A stretch of 64,000 nucleotides of DNA, taken from Nemopilema nomurai. Lineage: Eukaryota > Cnidaria > Scyphozoa > Rhizostomeae > Rhizostomatidae. Shown here piece after piece: positions 12,501 through 25,330 of this stretch (positions are counted from its first letter, which is position 1; every line of letters begins with the position of its first letter). The notes under the pieces are model-generated. The model saw only the letters and a list, made by a program, of their open reading frames with translations. It was not told the DNA's origin and did no database searches. The position numbers and the translations under genes were made by a program. The stretch spans positions 55,310-119,309 of the forward strand of contig PEDN01001381.1 in the NCBI GenBank assembly GCA_003864495.1. Direction: 5' to 3'.

Positions 12501-14507
12501 CATAATTCTTATAACACTTACAGTTGAATGATTGATCACACAGCACTAATCACTAATCACAGTTAAATGATTGATCATACAGCTTTGTGCAAAGAGGCAG
12601 CAGTACATCAATACATAAAGAATTAGGGCTACTGAGCTAATTCATAAATTTTGGAAAAGAACATTTTGCAAGCTTTCAAACATATAGTGCCAAAAGTAAA
12701 AAGCAAAAAGGTTGACTCCAAAGGAATTAAATCATAGATTTTTATATCAAAAAGTGACACAAAGATAATGTTGGTGTTAAAAACAATTGCTTTTTGTCAC
12801 AATAGAATCTAGAAATTTAATGTCTAGGATAAGCAGGTGATATTGAAATTTTCCCTACACATGAATTTGCATTCAACAAGATTCAAGATAGTGTTGGAAA
12901 ATATTAATTCAGCATTTATTTTGAAGCCAAACAGCAAACACTAGAGATTGGAGCCTCAGTGCTGAAGGGGACTCTTCATGCAAGGGGAAAATAAGGATTT
13001 TCTATTCTCTTCATATATTTTCAGTGTATATACACATACTGAGAATGTTTCAGCATCCATAAAAGGATATTTTTCAGCATTTGGGTGAGGCTTCCATGAG
13101 CAGAATCCAGATTTGTCAAATTCAACATGAGATCTAAGAAAGGAAGGAGGAAATTTAAAATGAGTATTAAGTATTTTTAAGACAAATTCATAACTTTTGT
13201 TAACTCCTGATAACATTTATTTTGCAATCATATACTTGCTATGTTATATTACTATCCAATTGATATATTTGTGTTGCCTATAAACACAATTCAGAAGTCA
13301 TACCAACTGTGGGAATTCGTTCCACAGTTAGAAGTCATTCCACAATGCATCTGTGAAAGGTGGAAAGGGACACAGAAATAATTAAAAATAGGGCAAAAAG
13401 ATTGTCATCATTGATAATGAACTATCAAAAAACTCAATGGGATAATAACCAGTCGCTTAAAGAAGATAATAAGGAAATATTTATTGATTTAGTATTTAGT
13501 TTCTATTTCTACCTAGCTTTCAAAGATAGTTTTTAGGGCACTGAGAAGCCTTATGCTTATTTAGCAGTTTCCTTGTGCTTCTTGTTGTTGTGGCCACACC
13601 TTGTGATTCCTCATGCCTGGAATTACAGAGAGCTGGTGACTCTCCTCACTCTGGGTGAAAGTTTGGGCATGCCAGGGACTCGAACCATGCACCCTTGGGT
13701 CCATAATCAGCACCACTGACTCATCCTCGCACTAATTGATTCATTAGCATGGCTAATTTCCAGACACTTCTTGACACAGAATCCTTCAATGTTTCCTGTT
13801 TAAATGTTATAAAATTCTGAGAAACTAACTGTAAAGCCCAGTGAATAATAACAAAAAAGACAAACCCTTCTAGACTAAACTCATTCTCATTCCAGTTGTA
13901 GTCATCACCATCATCTATGGTTTGTTGGTCAAGAAGCTTGTGCTTTACAACCTGTGCAGAATAATAGAGTTCAAAGCTCAAATTCAATTAAAATTCATTT
14001 TTCAGGAGTCTATGATAAAGGGTGCCAATTATAATCTCTGCAGCATTTGAAGTGGGTGTATATATAATAAAGGGGCATATGTTTAAACTATTCCCCTTGA
14101 AAATATTTTCCCTTAGTATAAAGTTCACGAGAGAAGTATTCATATAATATAAAAGTTCATTTTTTATTTATGCCTGGTTATCGCGGGACTTCACTCAGAA
14201 GGCTTGCTTCAAACTAGGGCTCACTACAAGGGCTCTCACAGGTCGGAGGTTGAATCCTTAGCGTCATTTGGCCTACCCTGGCTGCACCAATCCCTCTTAC
14301 ACTTTATCCGAGCATTTTGCACCACAGACAAGATATAACCAATAGGAAAGTAGATCATTAAATTCATAGACTCTATCAATTCAATACCATTTCACATCAC
14401 AATATATGATTTCTGTGATGACACCAGGCAAATCGTTCAATGTACTTTGACACATAATTAAACGAATAACTCACACGCCATGAGCCATGGAAGTGCCTTT
14501 TCCTCAT
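6503..14507 (-). CDS. BTB/POZ-domain protein of unknown family, multi-exon
   Basis: Sixteen exons join in phase on the minus strand: 14475-14507, 13866-13951, 13040-13133, 12319-12387, 11765-11830, 11655-11726, 11435-11536, 10832-11084, 10275-10430, 9591-9671, 9016-9119, 8529-8672, 7940-8022, 7296-7401, 6757-6885 and 6503-6595, giving 557 residues before the unresolved 3' end. The likely first exon encodes MRKRHFHGSWR. Residues about 143-250 look like a BTB domain, with a FSDLEV strand, KCHKCILASLFPSE in place of the usual AHK segment, and a VLHFAYSGSLP turn. The segments on both sides are mostly helical, with acidic and lysine-rich patches. BTB domains mediate dimerisation and often recruit Cullin-3 ligases, but no Kelch, MATH or zinc-finger partner is visible, so the role is unknown. 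The 3' end may read through to a stop at 6470 or splice to an open frame at 6021-6380. Coding status is well supported by phase; the family is not recognised. Confidence 0.75.
13560..13732 (-). repeat. tRNA-derived SINE-like element
   Basis: Read on the minus strand, this stretch has a perfect RNA polymerase III B box, GGTTCGAGTCC (13676-13686). About 30 bp upstream is an A-box-like GATGAGTCAGTGG (13711-13726). The tRNA-like head is followed by an unrelated body of about 110 bp ending near a CAACAACAAGAAG tract. That layout is typical of a tRNA-derived SINE rather than a working tRNA. It sits in intron 2 of the BTB-protein gene, just downstream of the exon ending at 13866, and in the same orientation as that gene. 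Confidence 0.65.
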
Positions 14508-16000
14508 TTTGCAAAGTTGCACTCACAAATGTTACTCTAGCAGCTTATTAACCAATATACTGAGAAAATTATAAGTTTGTCAACATCATCTTTCTTGCCG
14601 TAGCCTCCCTTTCAGCATTACAACGAGATGAGAACGAGATTACTGCCAACTGAAAATTGCTATGTTGGCTAATGTGGAAGTGCAACTTTTTAAAAAAGCC
14701 TAGGTATCCTTTCTTTTTACCCACGAATTTTTACAAAATCGCCATCATCACCAATTGGATCCACACAAATCATTGTTTCTGTTTGTCTCTGCCATGCAGA
14801 ACTGCGTGCGATTCAAATACTATTGATACGAGTATTTCGAATCATACTTTGGTTAGGGTAATACTTCAATTTATTTTTAGCATTGGGCATTTTAGTGGGG
14901 GTAAACTTATGAAAGGACAACAATACGTTTCTGGCTTCTGACAGATTTGAAAAATGTACCAAAAAGGTTTTACGAGCATTGAACAATTTCGTGGTGAAAT
15001 GTCAATTTGAAAGCTACGTAGAATTCGCGTCCTCTTTTAGAGGTTCCCCTGATCCAATGATGATGGATCGAGCAATCATTGTTTTGAAATTTCTGTTGCA
15101 GGTGAGGGGAAAATTAAGAACTTGCAATAACCTTCATCATTCTGTGGTACTATTTTCTATCTAAAACAAGGGTGTGTGAAGAGGGTTTTAATTATACAAA
15201 AGTAGAATATAACTCAAGTATCTAACGAAATAAAAACGAATTTACTGATCAAATACAAATATTTCTATGAAGATACCATGTTGCAGTATAGGACACTTGT
15301 TATAATGATATGAAACAGAAAGAAATGAATGAATTAATGCAGAAGATTGTTCAAACATCAGGAAATTCATAGGGTAAAATATAAACATTGGATAGATAAT
15401 ATCTTAGTCAAGGAACTGCTGCTGTTGCTTATTTATTTGTTATTATTTGTTGTTAACTTTTTGTGCGTTTTTGTTTGTTTGTTTGTTTTCTTTTTGGTTA
15501 CATCAACAGAGCCTTCAGCATTGAAGTAGTTGATTAAATTCGTAGTAGAAGTCTCGTTACAAAAATTATGAAGGAGCAATGAACTCGTGTAAAAAGTAAT
15601 AAAATTAGAAAATTGCAATTTTTGATCTTATTACCTATCAATAATAAGCTCATTGAGATATTTGTATTGTATTAGCAATGACTAAACGACTTTAGAAGAA
15701 AAAAGAGAATTGTTTTAACCGTTTGTTGTAAATAGGAAAAAATTAGCAATGAAGACAAGTTAGCTAGAAAGCATTTAATGGACATAACTACATTAGATCT
15801 TCAAATTTTTTATCTTATAGTAAGCTTCGCCATTTGTTCAACAAATTTAAAGTGACGTTTCTCTAAGAACACGATGTTAAATGCCGTGGATCTCTAGTTG
15901 CTTATCCTCGAATGTCTTGGAATCATTAACCTTATCTTCCAAAATATGATTTTTAAAAGATCGCACCAAACGGAGCAATCTACACGTATCAACATAAAAC
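14508..16000. other. Spacer between the BTB-protein gene and NOL11
   Basis: This is the spacer between the 3' end of NOL11 and the proposed start of the BTB-protein gene, both on the minus strand. I see no confident exon. A plus-strand segment at 15039-15101 has an acceptor-like TTTTAG and a donor-like CAG/GTGAGG around an open frame, but nothing next to it joins in phase. Poly-T and TTG tracts at about 15410-15490 are simple sequence. The promoter of the BTB-protein gene should lie here. Confidence 0.5.
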
Positions 16001-19000
16001 TTAAATTCGAATATTATCAATGGAGTAGACACCAACGATCTCTTTTACGTTCGGAAGTGTACGCGAACGTTTGGAGTAGGCGAGAAGATGTTCTAGATAT
16101 TCAAAGTCACGAAAACTTTTCATCTGCAAAAGAAGAACAAAATACAATTATTGAATGAGTAGGAAGGGACATTAAAGTGAGATGAATTAATGAAAACAAC
16201 TTGCTCGTTTATGTTCAAGAAAAGTCAGCGTGTGGAACAAGTTTGACAACAACTTTCTGTCGTCATGTCTGTCGTCATTATGTCGTGTTGAACATTAAAG
16301 GCACGAGACCGTCGTGCCTTTAATGGCGTGGTGACGTAATAAGACTTTTAAATGCCAAATTTACACAAACCTGGCGAGAAACCGTTTGCTGAATTTGCTT
16401 CAAAAGCAATGGCACGTCATCAGTCAGCATGAGGGTGGTAAACTGGGCATTGATTACCATTGATAGCCAATCAACAACCTGCAAATGATGCACGATTAAC
16501 GCGGTTAGTAATAGGCTGCTGATGATTGATTCAGAGTGATAGGGTGATTCCATCTGATTACTGATTATGGTTTATTTTTCAGTCAGTAATGGTGATAGTT
16601 GATTGACAATGATGGTTATGATTAAAGTCGTTCAATTACTGGCCATAGGCATGATTCAAACGATTTAATACTGAGCAACCTTGACTCATCATAACTCATC
16701 ACGGTGAAAGATGATTATAAACTTGGAACATTATCTTAATTATTTAGCAAGAGATATGCTAACTCAATCTCTAATAACATTATTCACTCACCCTTTCATG
16801 AGAAACTGGAACATGAGTGCCCAGCTTATGGCGAGACAGAAGTTCGAAAAGGATTTGCAGCAGTTCCTGAAAAAAAGTCTTGAGAGGTTCAAGAGATACC
16901 AACCACGTTAAGCTGCATTGACGTCAACACGTCAAACGAACGAACGGTGCAACCTCCTAGCAAAGCTACCTATGCAAAGCTTCTACAAAGAAACGAAATC
17001 AAGCTTACCTTTGTCTCTTGAATGGAAAGAATTCTTAACATGTCTTGAAGTGCATATTCGTTGTAGCAACAGTTGAAAATGTTGATACTTCCACGTCAAA
17101 GAAAATTACTAAATCGAACACATAAAAACTAGCAATCAAGTCCAATGCAAAAGCTAGTTATCATTTCTAAAGTTGTTCTTAAGTATTCTAATGTATTCTA
17201 ATATACTCCAATATGTTCTACATTGTTTTATTTATCTAATGTATTACATGCGTTGAATTTACATTATTCTTTTAAATAACCTATTTCATGATGTGGCTGC
17301 AATAAGTCTAAAAAACGTTCAGTAAATCTACCATACCATAACTAAAAAAGGAATGTAATCGAAATTCAAATTGGGTTTTGAAAAGATACAGAGTTTGCAA
17401 ATGGTCATCGTCAATCCTAACAAAGTTTTCTATTAAATCTCCGTCCAAAAATTCCGGTTTTTTCCAGTTCTCGATGGTGGCTTTCGTGCTGATGAGAAGA
17501 ATGTTATTAAAAGTAAAAAAGATTGTTCGGAGAATAGTATACAGTGAAGCAAGTAAATTATTAACGTTAAGCGTTGAATATTGAAATTTATACTAAAAAG
17601 CACATTGTCTTATTATCAGTCGAATTCGAAAAAGCTTAGCTACTTATGACGATTTATCCATCTATTTTAATCAACAATCAAAAGTTTTCATATTCCGATT
17701 GGTAATCAAAGGCCTTTTCACTGACTCAATACGCTTTGATGAACAGATAGAAAATGAACACGAAATTAAAGGTCGTGTATTAACCAATCGCAAAGTAGAA
17801 GAAAATACAAATTGATCAGGCACAACAAATGCCTTTCTAGTAATTTCTACAAAAGGAACAAAATGTGCAATTATCAACAAATTTGGGGATGCATTCAACT
17901 AGAATGACCTGACCAGACCCTAGGTGAAAAAACAAGACAAAGATCATAATTGAATGGTGTGAAACTGATTCGTACCTGAGCAAAAACTGGATGCTTTTGA
18001 CAATATCCTTTTCATTTATACCATCCGTGCAATCGAAACACTTGTTTAGTACATCCTTTAAAAGAAACATTGCATTTCAGGCAATATGTATTTAATGAAA
18101 AGCTAGTGCTAAACTCCTTAAATGAGGAGCCAATCGCATTTTTAATCAATACGCTAGATTATTTTATAAATTTCAGCCTCCCTAATCAGATTGAGAAACA
18201 CAACAGATTTTTAAAGAATAAAATTTAGATCTTATAGAACTCACCAAAGACTGTCTTTTAATTGATTCTGCAATCAGATCTGAACACAGACTGGAGAAAA
18301 ATACAACAAGATGATAATTCGCATGGACAAGTTAAAAAGTATAAAAATTTTACTTGATTTCAAATTTCCATCTTGTGTCTCTGATTCATCTGCAACTAAT
18401 CTTATAGATTTCAGTCAAACAATACTTCTTGTTCAAATTACATTTCAGAGAATATTCTTCGACTTGGGCACCTCCACAATTAACGAAAAAAGAAAATGAT
18501 TCAAAGCTAAACAAAAGGTTATTTGGGTCTAATTACAGAAAAGTACTAATTTTCGTTGCTTTTCATACTTTTCTTAAGAATAAAAACTCGCACCGAAAAC
18601 TACAAAATTGATACCTCGGTGGCACACAATGTAGCTCCAATAGATGAACTGGAACTCTAGACGACCAAATGTTATCATCTTCTCTGCATCTTTTTATTAC
18701 CGTTTGTACAAAAACTTCTGGTATCAAATATTTTCTTGGCTAAAATGGACATTGTGAGTATATAAAAACATGAACTAGAAAGAAAAAGCAAACAGCAATA
18801 AATTAGTCGAAAAATGAATGAAAAAGTGTGTGCAGAAGGGCACTAAATGGAAAATATCACCGCCTGAAAAACCCGGATGCCAAAAATTTTCATAATAGTA
18901 GCAATTTATATAAAACCCAAAAGAGAACCATGAAGAACTTTGTACCTAGCCGTAAAAAATATAAACTAAATGCACTTCAATGTGGAGTGACAAAATCTTA

Positions 19001-22000
19001 AATCGAATACCATTGTCATGGTAGAGTGACAAAATGAATATGGATGATTCAGAGCTTATGGCTACTGAAGAGATGAGACGAGGCTCAGCACAAGATGGTA
19101 TGGTGGTATTCAGAGAGGAATGTTTCTTGTGACATTTTGGACAACCATAATCTGAAAATTGGTGCATTCAGTCTGATAGGAGTTTCTTTCATTAATTTTC
19201 CGGTAAAAAACAAGGGGCAGACAAGAGGAGATCATCTCAATAAAAACAGCGAGCTCTTCCATGGCAGCAAAAGTTTGTGAACTGAGATACTCACTGCCTG
19301 TTCTCTCTTTTTCTTCTTCTTCGCGGGTTCCCCTTCTCCTGAGTTGTCCTTCAAATTGGCATCTCCTGACACTGACAGAAAAAAAATTCAAATAAATTTT
19401 TTCAATAAGACAATAACGTTATTCAGGAGAGTGGTATGGTGACAGTAAAAAAGATGGTTGTAGTAAAAAAGATGCAAAATCATCACTGTGTAATAACGAC
19501 CCACCACTGTTGCCATTCACAAAGCCGTATTCGACCGTTGGTTACTTCCCAGAAATAATGTTTGACTTGAACGATAGAAGCTCAAAATTTCAAGGATCGT
19601 TTCAAATAATACTAGTAGGGAAATCAAATTACCCAGCTCTTTTCCAAATCAGGGTAAAAATATAAACAAATAATTGGCTTTTTTTGAATAAATAAAAACT
19701 TTTAGCCCCCCTTCATCAAAGCAACGCCGATTAAGATGGTTGGCTGTTCAAGAACAGGGTTGTTTCTATATGCAATGAGATGGAAAAATGTGAATATTTG
19801 TAGGTGGGAATACTCTGGAAATGGAGCAACAAACCTTTAAGATGGAGCAATTTAAGAAATGCGTTGAGTTCACGGTTGAAGTCTGCCACGGTGGGTGTCT
19901 GTAAAATATACGGATTTAACTTTACTTTTTTAAAAATGGCGAAATGATAAATGGTGAAAACCCATGGTGAAAACAAATTTTTTACACCTAAGTAAGATAT
20001 TTCCACTGCGGCAAATTTTTAAAGCAAAATGCGACGTCAGAAATGTGATGGCACTTAAATACATGAAATTGAATATATGAGTATAGTATAAAATAAAACT
20101 CAAAATAATCTTATGATTTTTATAAAAAAAACAAAGCTCAAAATACTTCATATAAACATCAGGGTTGGTTTAAATCCGTGAAAGCATAAAAGTAATAATA
20201 CTTCTTTAACTAAAAATTACTATTTATTGGAAGGGAGAAATTCTCTAGAAACAAGGGGAATTTAAAATTGTTCCTAACGAGTCGTACTTTGGAGGGATCT
20301 GCAAGCCTTTCCAGACATTTTACTTGCTCGTCTTCTACTGAACCAGGCAGGCCGTCATCTCCCTTGGCCTGTTTGAAAAAAATTAAAATCAACCATTGTT
20401 CATAATTTTCGATTAATGCATGCCTATTTCATATCGTAATACAGTTATCAGAAGCCAGTTCGCACCATTTGAGTTTTAACTACTTTCAGTAGAAAGTCGG
20501 AATTTCGGGTGAATAAAATATATACAACTCAGTATAAGCTAAGAATACCAGCGTAAAGACTATACACAGCCATAAAATCTACTTGCTTGCTTTTCCAATC
20601 CAAATAAAGTCCTGAGCTAAAGCGGCCCGACTCATGAATGCTTGCGAATCGTTAAACATTGGAAAGTGGGGGGGGGGGGGGGGGACACCTCATAGCTACA
20701 TATGAAATTCTATACAGATTGTGTTAACAGAAGCAAGACACGAAGTAAGGCCTTTTAGAGTGCAGTTGATAGGGCGCTTCCGTTATTTCGCACTCTTACT
20801 ATGATAAACACGTTCTCTTGAAGCCACCTCCCCTCGCGTCTTTTATGAAATTATGAAACTTCTTGATCTCACCTTTTTACTTTTTTTCAACTTGCGAGGT
20901 GCAGCTATCGATTTTTCCTCCGTGGTATGTAGAACTGTTTCAGATCTAAGATATAAAAATATCAAGGATTCGATAAAGAAAGCGAGTACTCTACTCATCC
21001 TTCGAAATTATCAACAAATGAGTCATGCAATACTCTTAATATTTTGATCTGTGGGCCTGCAAACCAAATGAAGTGGAAGCAATGCCAGACAGTGGTTGAT
21101 GCTCCATATTTTCATAAAATGTTACAAAATTCAACTCTAAAACGTTTTTCTTTTGATCTAGAAAACGTGACCAAGAGGTTCGACATGAGCCAAAGCTGAA
21201 TTCTAACGACTGGCAAAGAGTGTCCAGCCTATCTTGTTGAACAGACGCTGCTGATTCTTTGTTCCACTGTCATTTTGGATCACGTGGCCATTACACTAGG
21301 TTAACTCGCTTATCGGAACTGTGATAAGAATTGTCTTTAAAGTGAGGTGCAAATTTCGCGAAGCGTTGGGAAAAAAATTCGAAAAAGAGGGAAAGCCTCT
21401 AATGTTTCTACACCTCAGATAATTCCTTCGACCTTTGACTAAACAGTTTACCAAAAAAAACAAAATTAAATCATTTGCACTTGAATAGTTGTTATGACAC
21501 GACATAAATATTCTCATATTCGCCCAGCAAAGTGATTGACGTGAGAACCCCGAAACTGACCTCTTCATTTTGCCCATCACAGCAGCGAGGCTTGATGAGT
21601 TGATCGTACATGAACAGGCCAAGACTGCAGTGGAGAGCGCAACAACAACAAAGCCGCAGTGAAAGATGGCCGACAGGATCTCTTGCTCCTTGGAAGACTC
21701 CGCGCTGTAGCGAAGCGCAAAGGTCGTTCTTGCTTGCTCCGTCCCATATTTGGTATTCAATATACTAATAACACCTAACAAGCAGAGAAAATAGACTAAT
21801 GCCAATAATAAATTCATCCATAACTTTATATGAAACGTAAACAAAACTTTTCCAACTCTTTTCGTGTTTTCTTATCTAACTCTAAATTCATTTAAAGTTT
21901 AAAAGCCAGCTTGAACCTCTTCCAACTCTTACTAAGCAGCAATTACCTTGCTTCTTTTCATCGACTTCATATTTTGATATGAGAAAAATATGTCCCCTGT

Positions 22001-25000
22001 CAACTGTTCCAATCTTCGGCTGGTTGAAAAACAAAGTTCGTGAAAATGAGAAGCTTATTGAAAAAAGATATGCTAATAATATGCATTAACATCTAGACAA
22101 TTTACCAGCACGTGATCTAATACCATTATAATCTGCCGACCTAAACTAAACTATTGAGGTGGATTCTAACCACCCATAAGGCTTTGAAATGAAAGGAAAG
22201 TGAAGGCAAGTCTAACACACTCAAGTATAAAACACTTAGATATCATCAGATGGTTTTGCTTGCCATTGCTTGTAATAAAAAGAGCATATGGAGCTGGAAG
22301 AGATGAGTCAACTCTGAAGTTTTAAGCTGAGGTTTTGCGGTAGCATCTGAGCTATAAACACATTTTCGATGCTGGATTTATATACGCCATTCCCTTTACT
22401 CCATCCATGGCTGACGTTTGACTTAAAACAGAAAACATTCAGACTAAAAGGAGACGGCAAATAGCCATGTGAAGTGCCAGAAGCCTTTAACAAAAATGAA
22501 TACCTTTGGGTTTCCTTTGCCTGAAATCTTGAACTCTTGAGGTAATTTTTGAATCACAGTTCGTTGAAGTGTCATCTGATGCGATTCATTGTGGTAGAGT
22601 GGAACAGAGTAAGCACACAGTGTGTTGTCAGACCCTGGTGTATGAAGAGCCAAGAGGATTTGATGGTTTACATCGACACATGCAGAATTACACAGAAATG
22701 ATAGGAAACTAATATTATATCAATTTGCCATGCCTATATTATATTATATCACTTATATTAGGACACTAATATAATATTATATCTATTGAGTCAAGAACAC
22801 ACAAAACTAAAGTAAAATCCAATTTAAAATCATATTTTATAATATGAGTGTCTTATTCTCATGAAAAAATAAAATACTCACATAAAACAATAAGATTTTT
22901 TCCTTGGAGAGTGCAAGCAAGAATATGAGAACCCTAGAGAAAGGAATGTGGTTGAGGCTGTTTCAATACATAAGGAGGAAAGGTTCATTTCTTGAAGTAA
23001 AATTATCAAATATATACCAAACACTGCCTTTTGTGTATTGTGCAATGCACTTTACTTGATGAATGGCAATTAACAGCAAATGGCTGCACGGATCAAGCTT
23101 GCATCTTAAATAAACTTCCTAATTTTTGCATACATTTCAATAATTCTTCTGCAAAGTACAGATTCCTAAAATGAAGTTGCCAAAAAACAGCTTGGCAGTT
23201 GAAATTTTTCTAAACCTTCAAACCTTTGACATTGGTTCCAAGGTATACTCATGTGACTCTTGAAACCTCATACCCTCCTCCTCTTCTCCAACAAGCAAAA
23301 CTGACAAGTTGAATATCTGGGACTAAAGAACAAAATGCGAGATTGACAGCAGTGACAAACTCCCTCATTACTGTGTTAGTTCATATAAGATCAGTTTCTA
23401 TACAAACATTTTGGCCTATACCAAAGGGTTAATCAGAGCATGTTGCAAATTGCAATAGATATGATAGAAGATAGGCTAGAAATGAAACATGTTCTCTGTT
23501 ACTCCAAGTCTTGTGCTTGTACACTCATCAGACCCACTATAATCTAGATATATATATATCATTGGTAGCATGGATCATGGGGCTATAATCTGGAATAGTT
23601 TAGAAAAATATTTTTCACTTATAAAGACATTAAATTTGACAAGATTGAATTGAAGTTTTGAATTGAATGGTTATTTCTTCAATTATATACTTGAAACTAT
23701 ACCTTTTCTGAAACTACAAGATGGAAAATGCCATGTGACCATTCATCATCAACTGTTGAACTCCAGAGGTACCTAGAAATTAAGATACAAAGTATAATAT
23801 GGCCTATGATAGAAAATCAAAACTAAAAGAGATTTAAGGAACACTTTCCTGATTTCCAGAAACTAAGCAAATGTTAGATCAAAATAAGGATTTTACCTAA
23901 TTGCATCAATTTCTTCAAAATGTACATATAAAGAACTTGCACTAGAAAAGGAAAAAATGAAAACTTGATGCTATTCAATCATATGTGAAATAAAAAAGCT
24001 AAAAAAACAAACCTCTTTTTACAGATTGATGCAGAATCAATCATTTTTGAATCACTGATTGAGCTTTCACGAAGCTTTGACTTCAAATGTGTCATTCCTG
24101 TTCTTTCAACTAGTAAAACATCATGCAGTCTTCCTCTTGATATCAAATGCAATTGTACAATGGGGTTCTCTGTTTTCACCATTTCTACATTTGCTTCTGA
24201 CAGACTATGTTGATCAGGAGCCCACAAAAATAATTCCTGAAAATTACCAGAAAATGCATCAGCAAAGAAAACTACCTGACTACAGCCCTGCTTTGAAATC
24301 ATGTGGGCAAATTCATTTATGACAAGAAAATGAGTATATCTGGGTTGTTATTAACATTAAAATAGCTTAGTGTAGATATTTTATGACAGCTTCCAGCAAG
24401 AAAGCTTGCTAAGTTTACAATAAATGTTCTTAGATTTTGCCAATAAAAAGAAAAGAGAAACATTGACTTTTTGGTACTTGCTGAAATATATTGTTCTTGA
24501 AAAGATGGGGGTCAGAACAAATTTTAAATCACAAAATATTTGATTAAAGACGCAAATTACCTTATTATTCATAACTGCAAAATATTCTTGCAAATCATTG
24601 TCAAAAACTGCTGGGGCTGAAAGACTTTGTCCTTTGTTGATTGCCCAACTCTGGATGGACTTTCTCCTGTCAAGCTAAAACAAGGCAAAGTTAAATAAAA
24701 AACATGAGACAATAAGAAAATTGGCTGACATTGTGTACAAATAAAAAGCTCTGGGTATCCTATACCCACGGTTCTTATAACATCCCCTTTGAATAGTTGC
24801 TTACGAGTAATATTTAACTACTTCGCTGTTTTGGAGTTTTAGAAAGAAGCCTGCTCACAAATGAACTTTTCTTTGTTTGAACAGAATGCCATTTTACCGT
24901 TCAGGCAGTATAATAGAGCTCTCTTAAAACTTGTAACAAGTGCGAATTAGCGTTTCAAGCTATACAAGTCTTTCTCGTTGGTCTAGCTTAATTTCAACTG

Positions 25001-25330
25001 CAGTCAACTGAACTTTTCTAGGGTCATCCACAATGTAGTCCAGAAACCTTCATAATATTCCTAACATCACTAGCCAAAAACTAGAAGCCGGGATTACACA
25101 AGGGATACTTTTTGAACGCCCGGCGGTAATAGTCAATATTAAAACGTCCTGCGTGGCGAATTAAACATAAAAATCTGGGAAGGAATAACGTCGTGGCTTA
25201 CATCAAGCTTTGAGAAACCATTTTCCTTAGATGAAATAATTATGCATCTCTCGTTTACAATAGGTTGAACTGTTGTGTTCCGTGAAAGTGTGAGTTTTAC
25301 TAGCTCAAACGCTTCTGACAATTCCGCCAT
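16001..25330 (-). CDS. NOL11: Nucleolar protein 11
   Basis: NOL11 is a subunit of the t-UTP part of the small-subunit processome, needed in the nucleolus for pre-rRNA transcription and early processing. Twenty exons join in phase to a complete 678-residue protein (human about 719): 25202-25330, 24561-24674, 24013-24236, 23703-23772, 22882-22933, 22504-22634, 21947-22019, 21561-21774, 20873-20945, 20288-20368, 19835-19898, 19295-19371, 18615-18739, 18245-18290, 17976-18055, 17390-17488, 17009-17087, 16792-16866, 16371-16478 and 16001-16123. The N-terminal half is a beta-propeller-like region, with SWAINKGQSLSAPAVFDN matching the human strand around GSWSVKQGQ. The C-terminal half is helical; PSLCSDLIAES, DWLSMVINAQFTTLML and the final VYSIDNIRI all align with human NOL11. 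Lysine-rich segments encoded at 20873-20945 and 19295-19371 could be nuclear localisation signals. The ATG at 25330 starts MAELSEAF, matching the human start. Small exon boundaries could be off by a few bases. Confidence 0.93.
16293..16325. repeat. Perfect 14-bp inverted repeat (hairpin)
   Basis: CATTAAAGGCACGA and its exact reverse complement are separated by the 5-base loop GACCG. The hairpin lies in the last intron of NOL11, 45 bp from an exon. The arms resemble the TTAAAGGCAC ends seen on some TTAA-inserting DNA transposons, so this may be a collapsed MITE or two fused element ends. A structural RNA or termination role cannot be excluded. Confidence 0.8.
20668..20684. repeat. Poly-G run
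   Basis: This is an uninterrupted G tract of about 17 bases in intron 9 of NOL11. Its exact length may be a sequencing or assembly artefact. Confidence 0.8.

Noticed and set aside
14190..14290. Degenerate B-box-like GGAGGTTGAATCC suggesting a second SINE
   Set aside because: The B box lacks a base and no believable A box lies at the right distance.
15039..15101. Plus-strand exon-like segment between TTTTAG and CAG/GTGAGG
   Set aside because: Good splice-like signals on both sides, but no neighbouring plus-strand exon joins it in phase.
18946..19085. Open stretch with an AG acceptor considered as an extra NOL11 exon
   Set aside because: Its phase gives an immediate stop, and the exons on either side (19295-19371 and 18615-18739) already join in phase and align with human NOL11.
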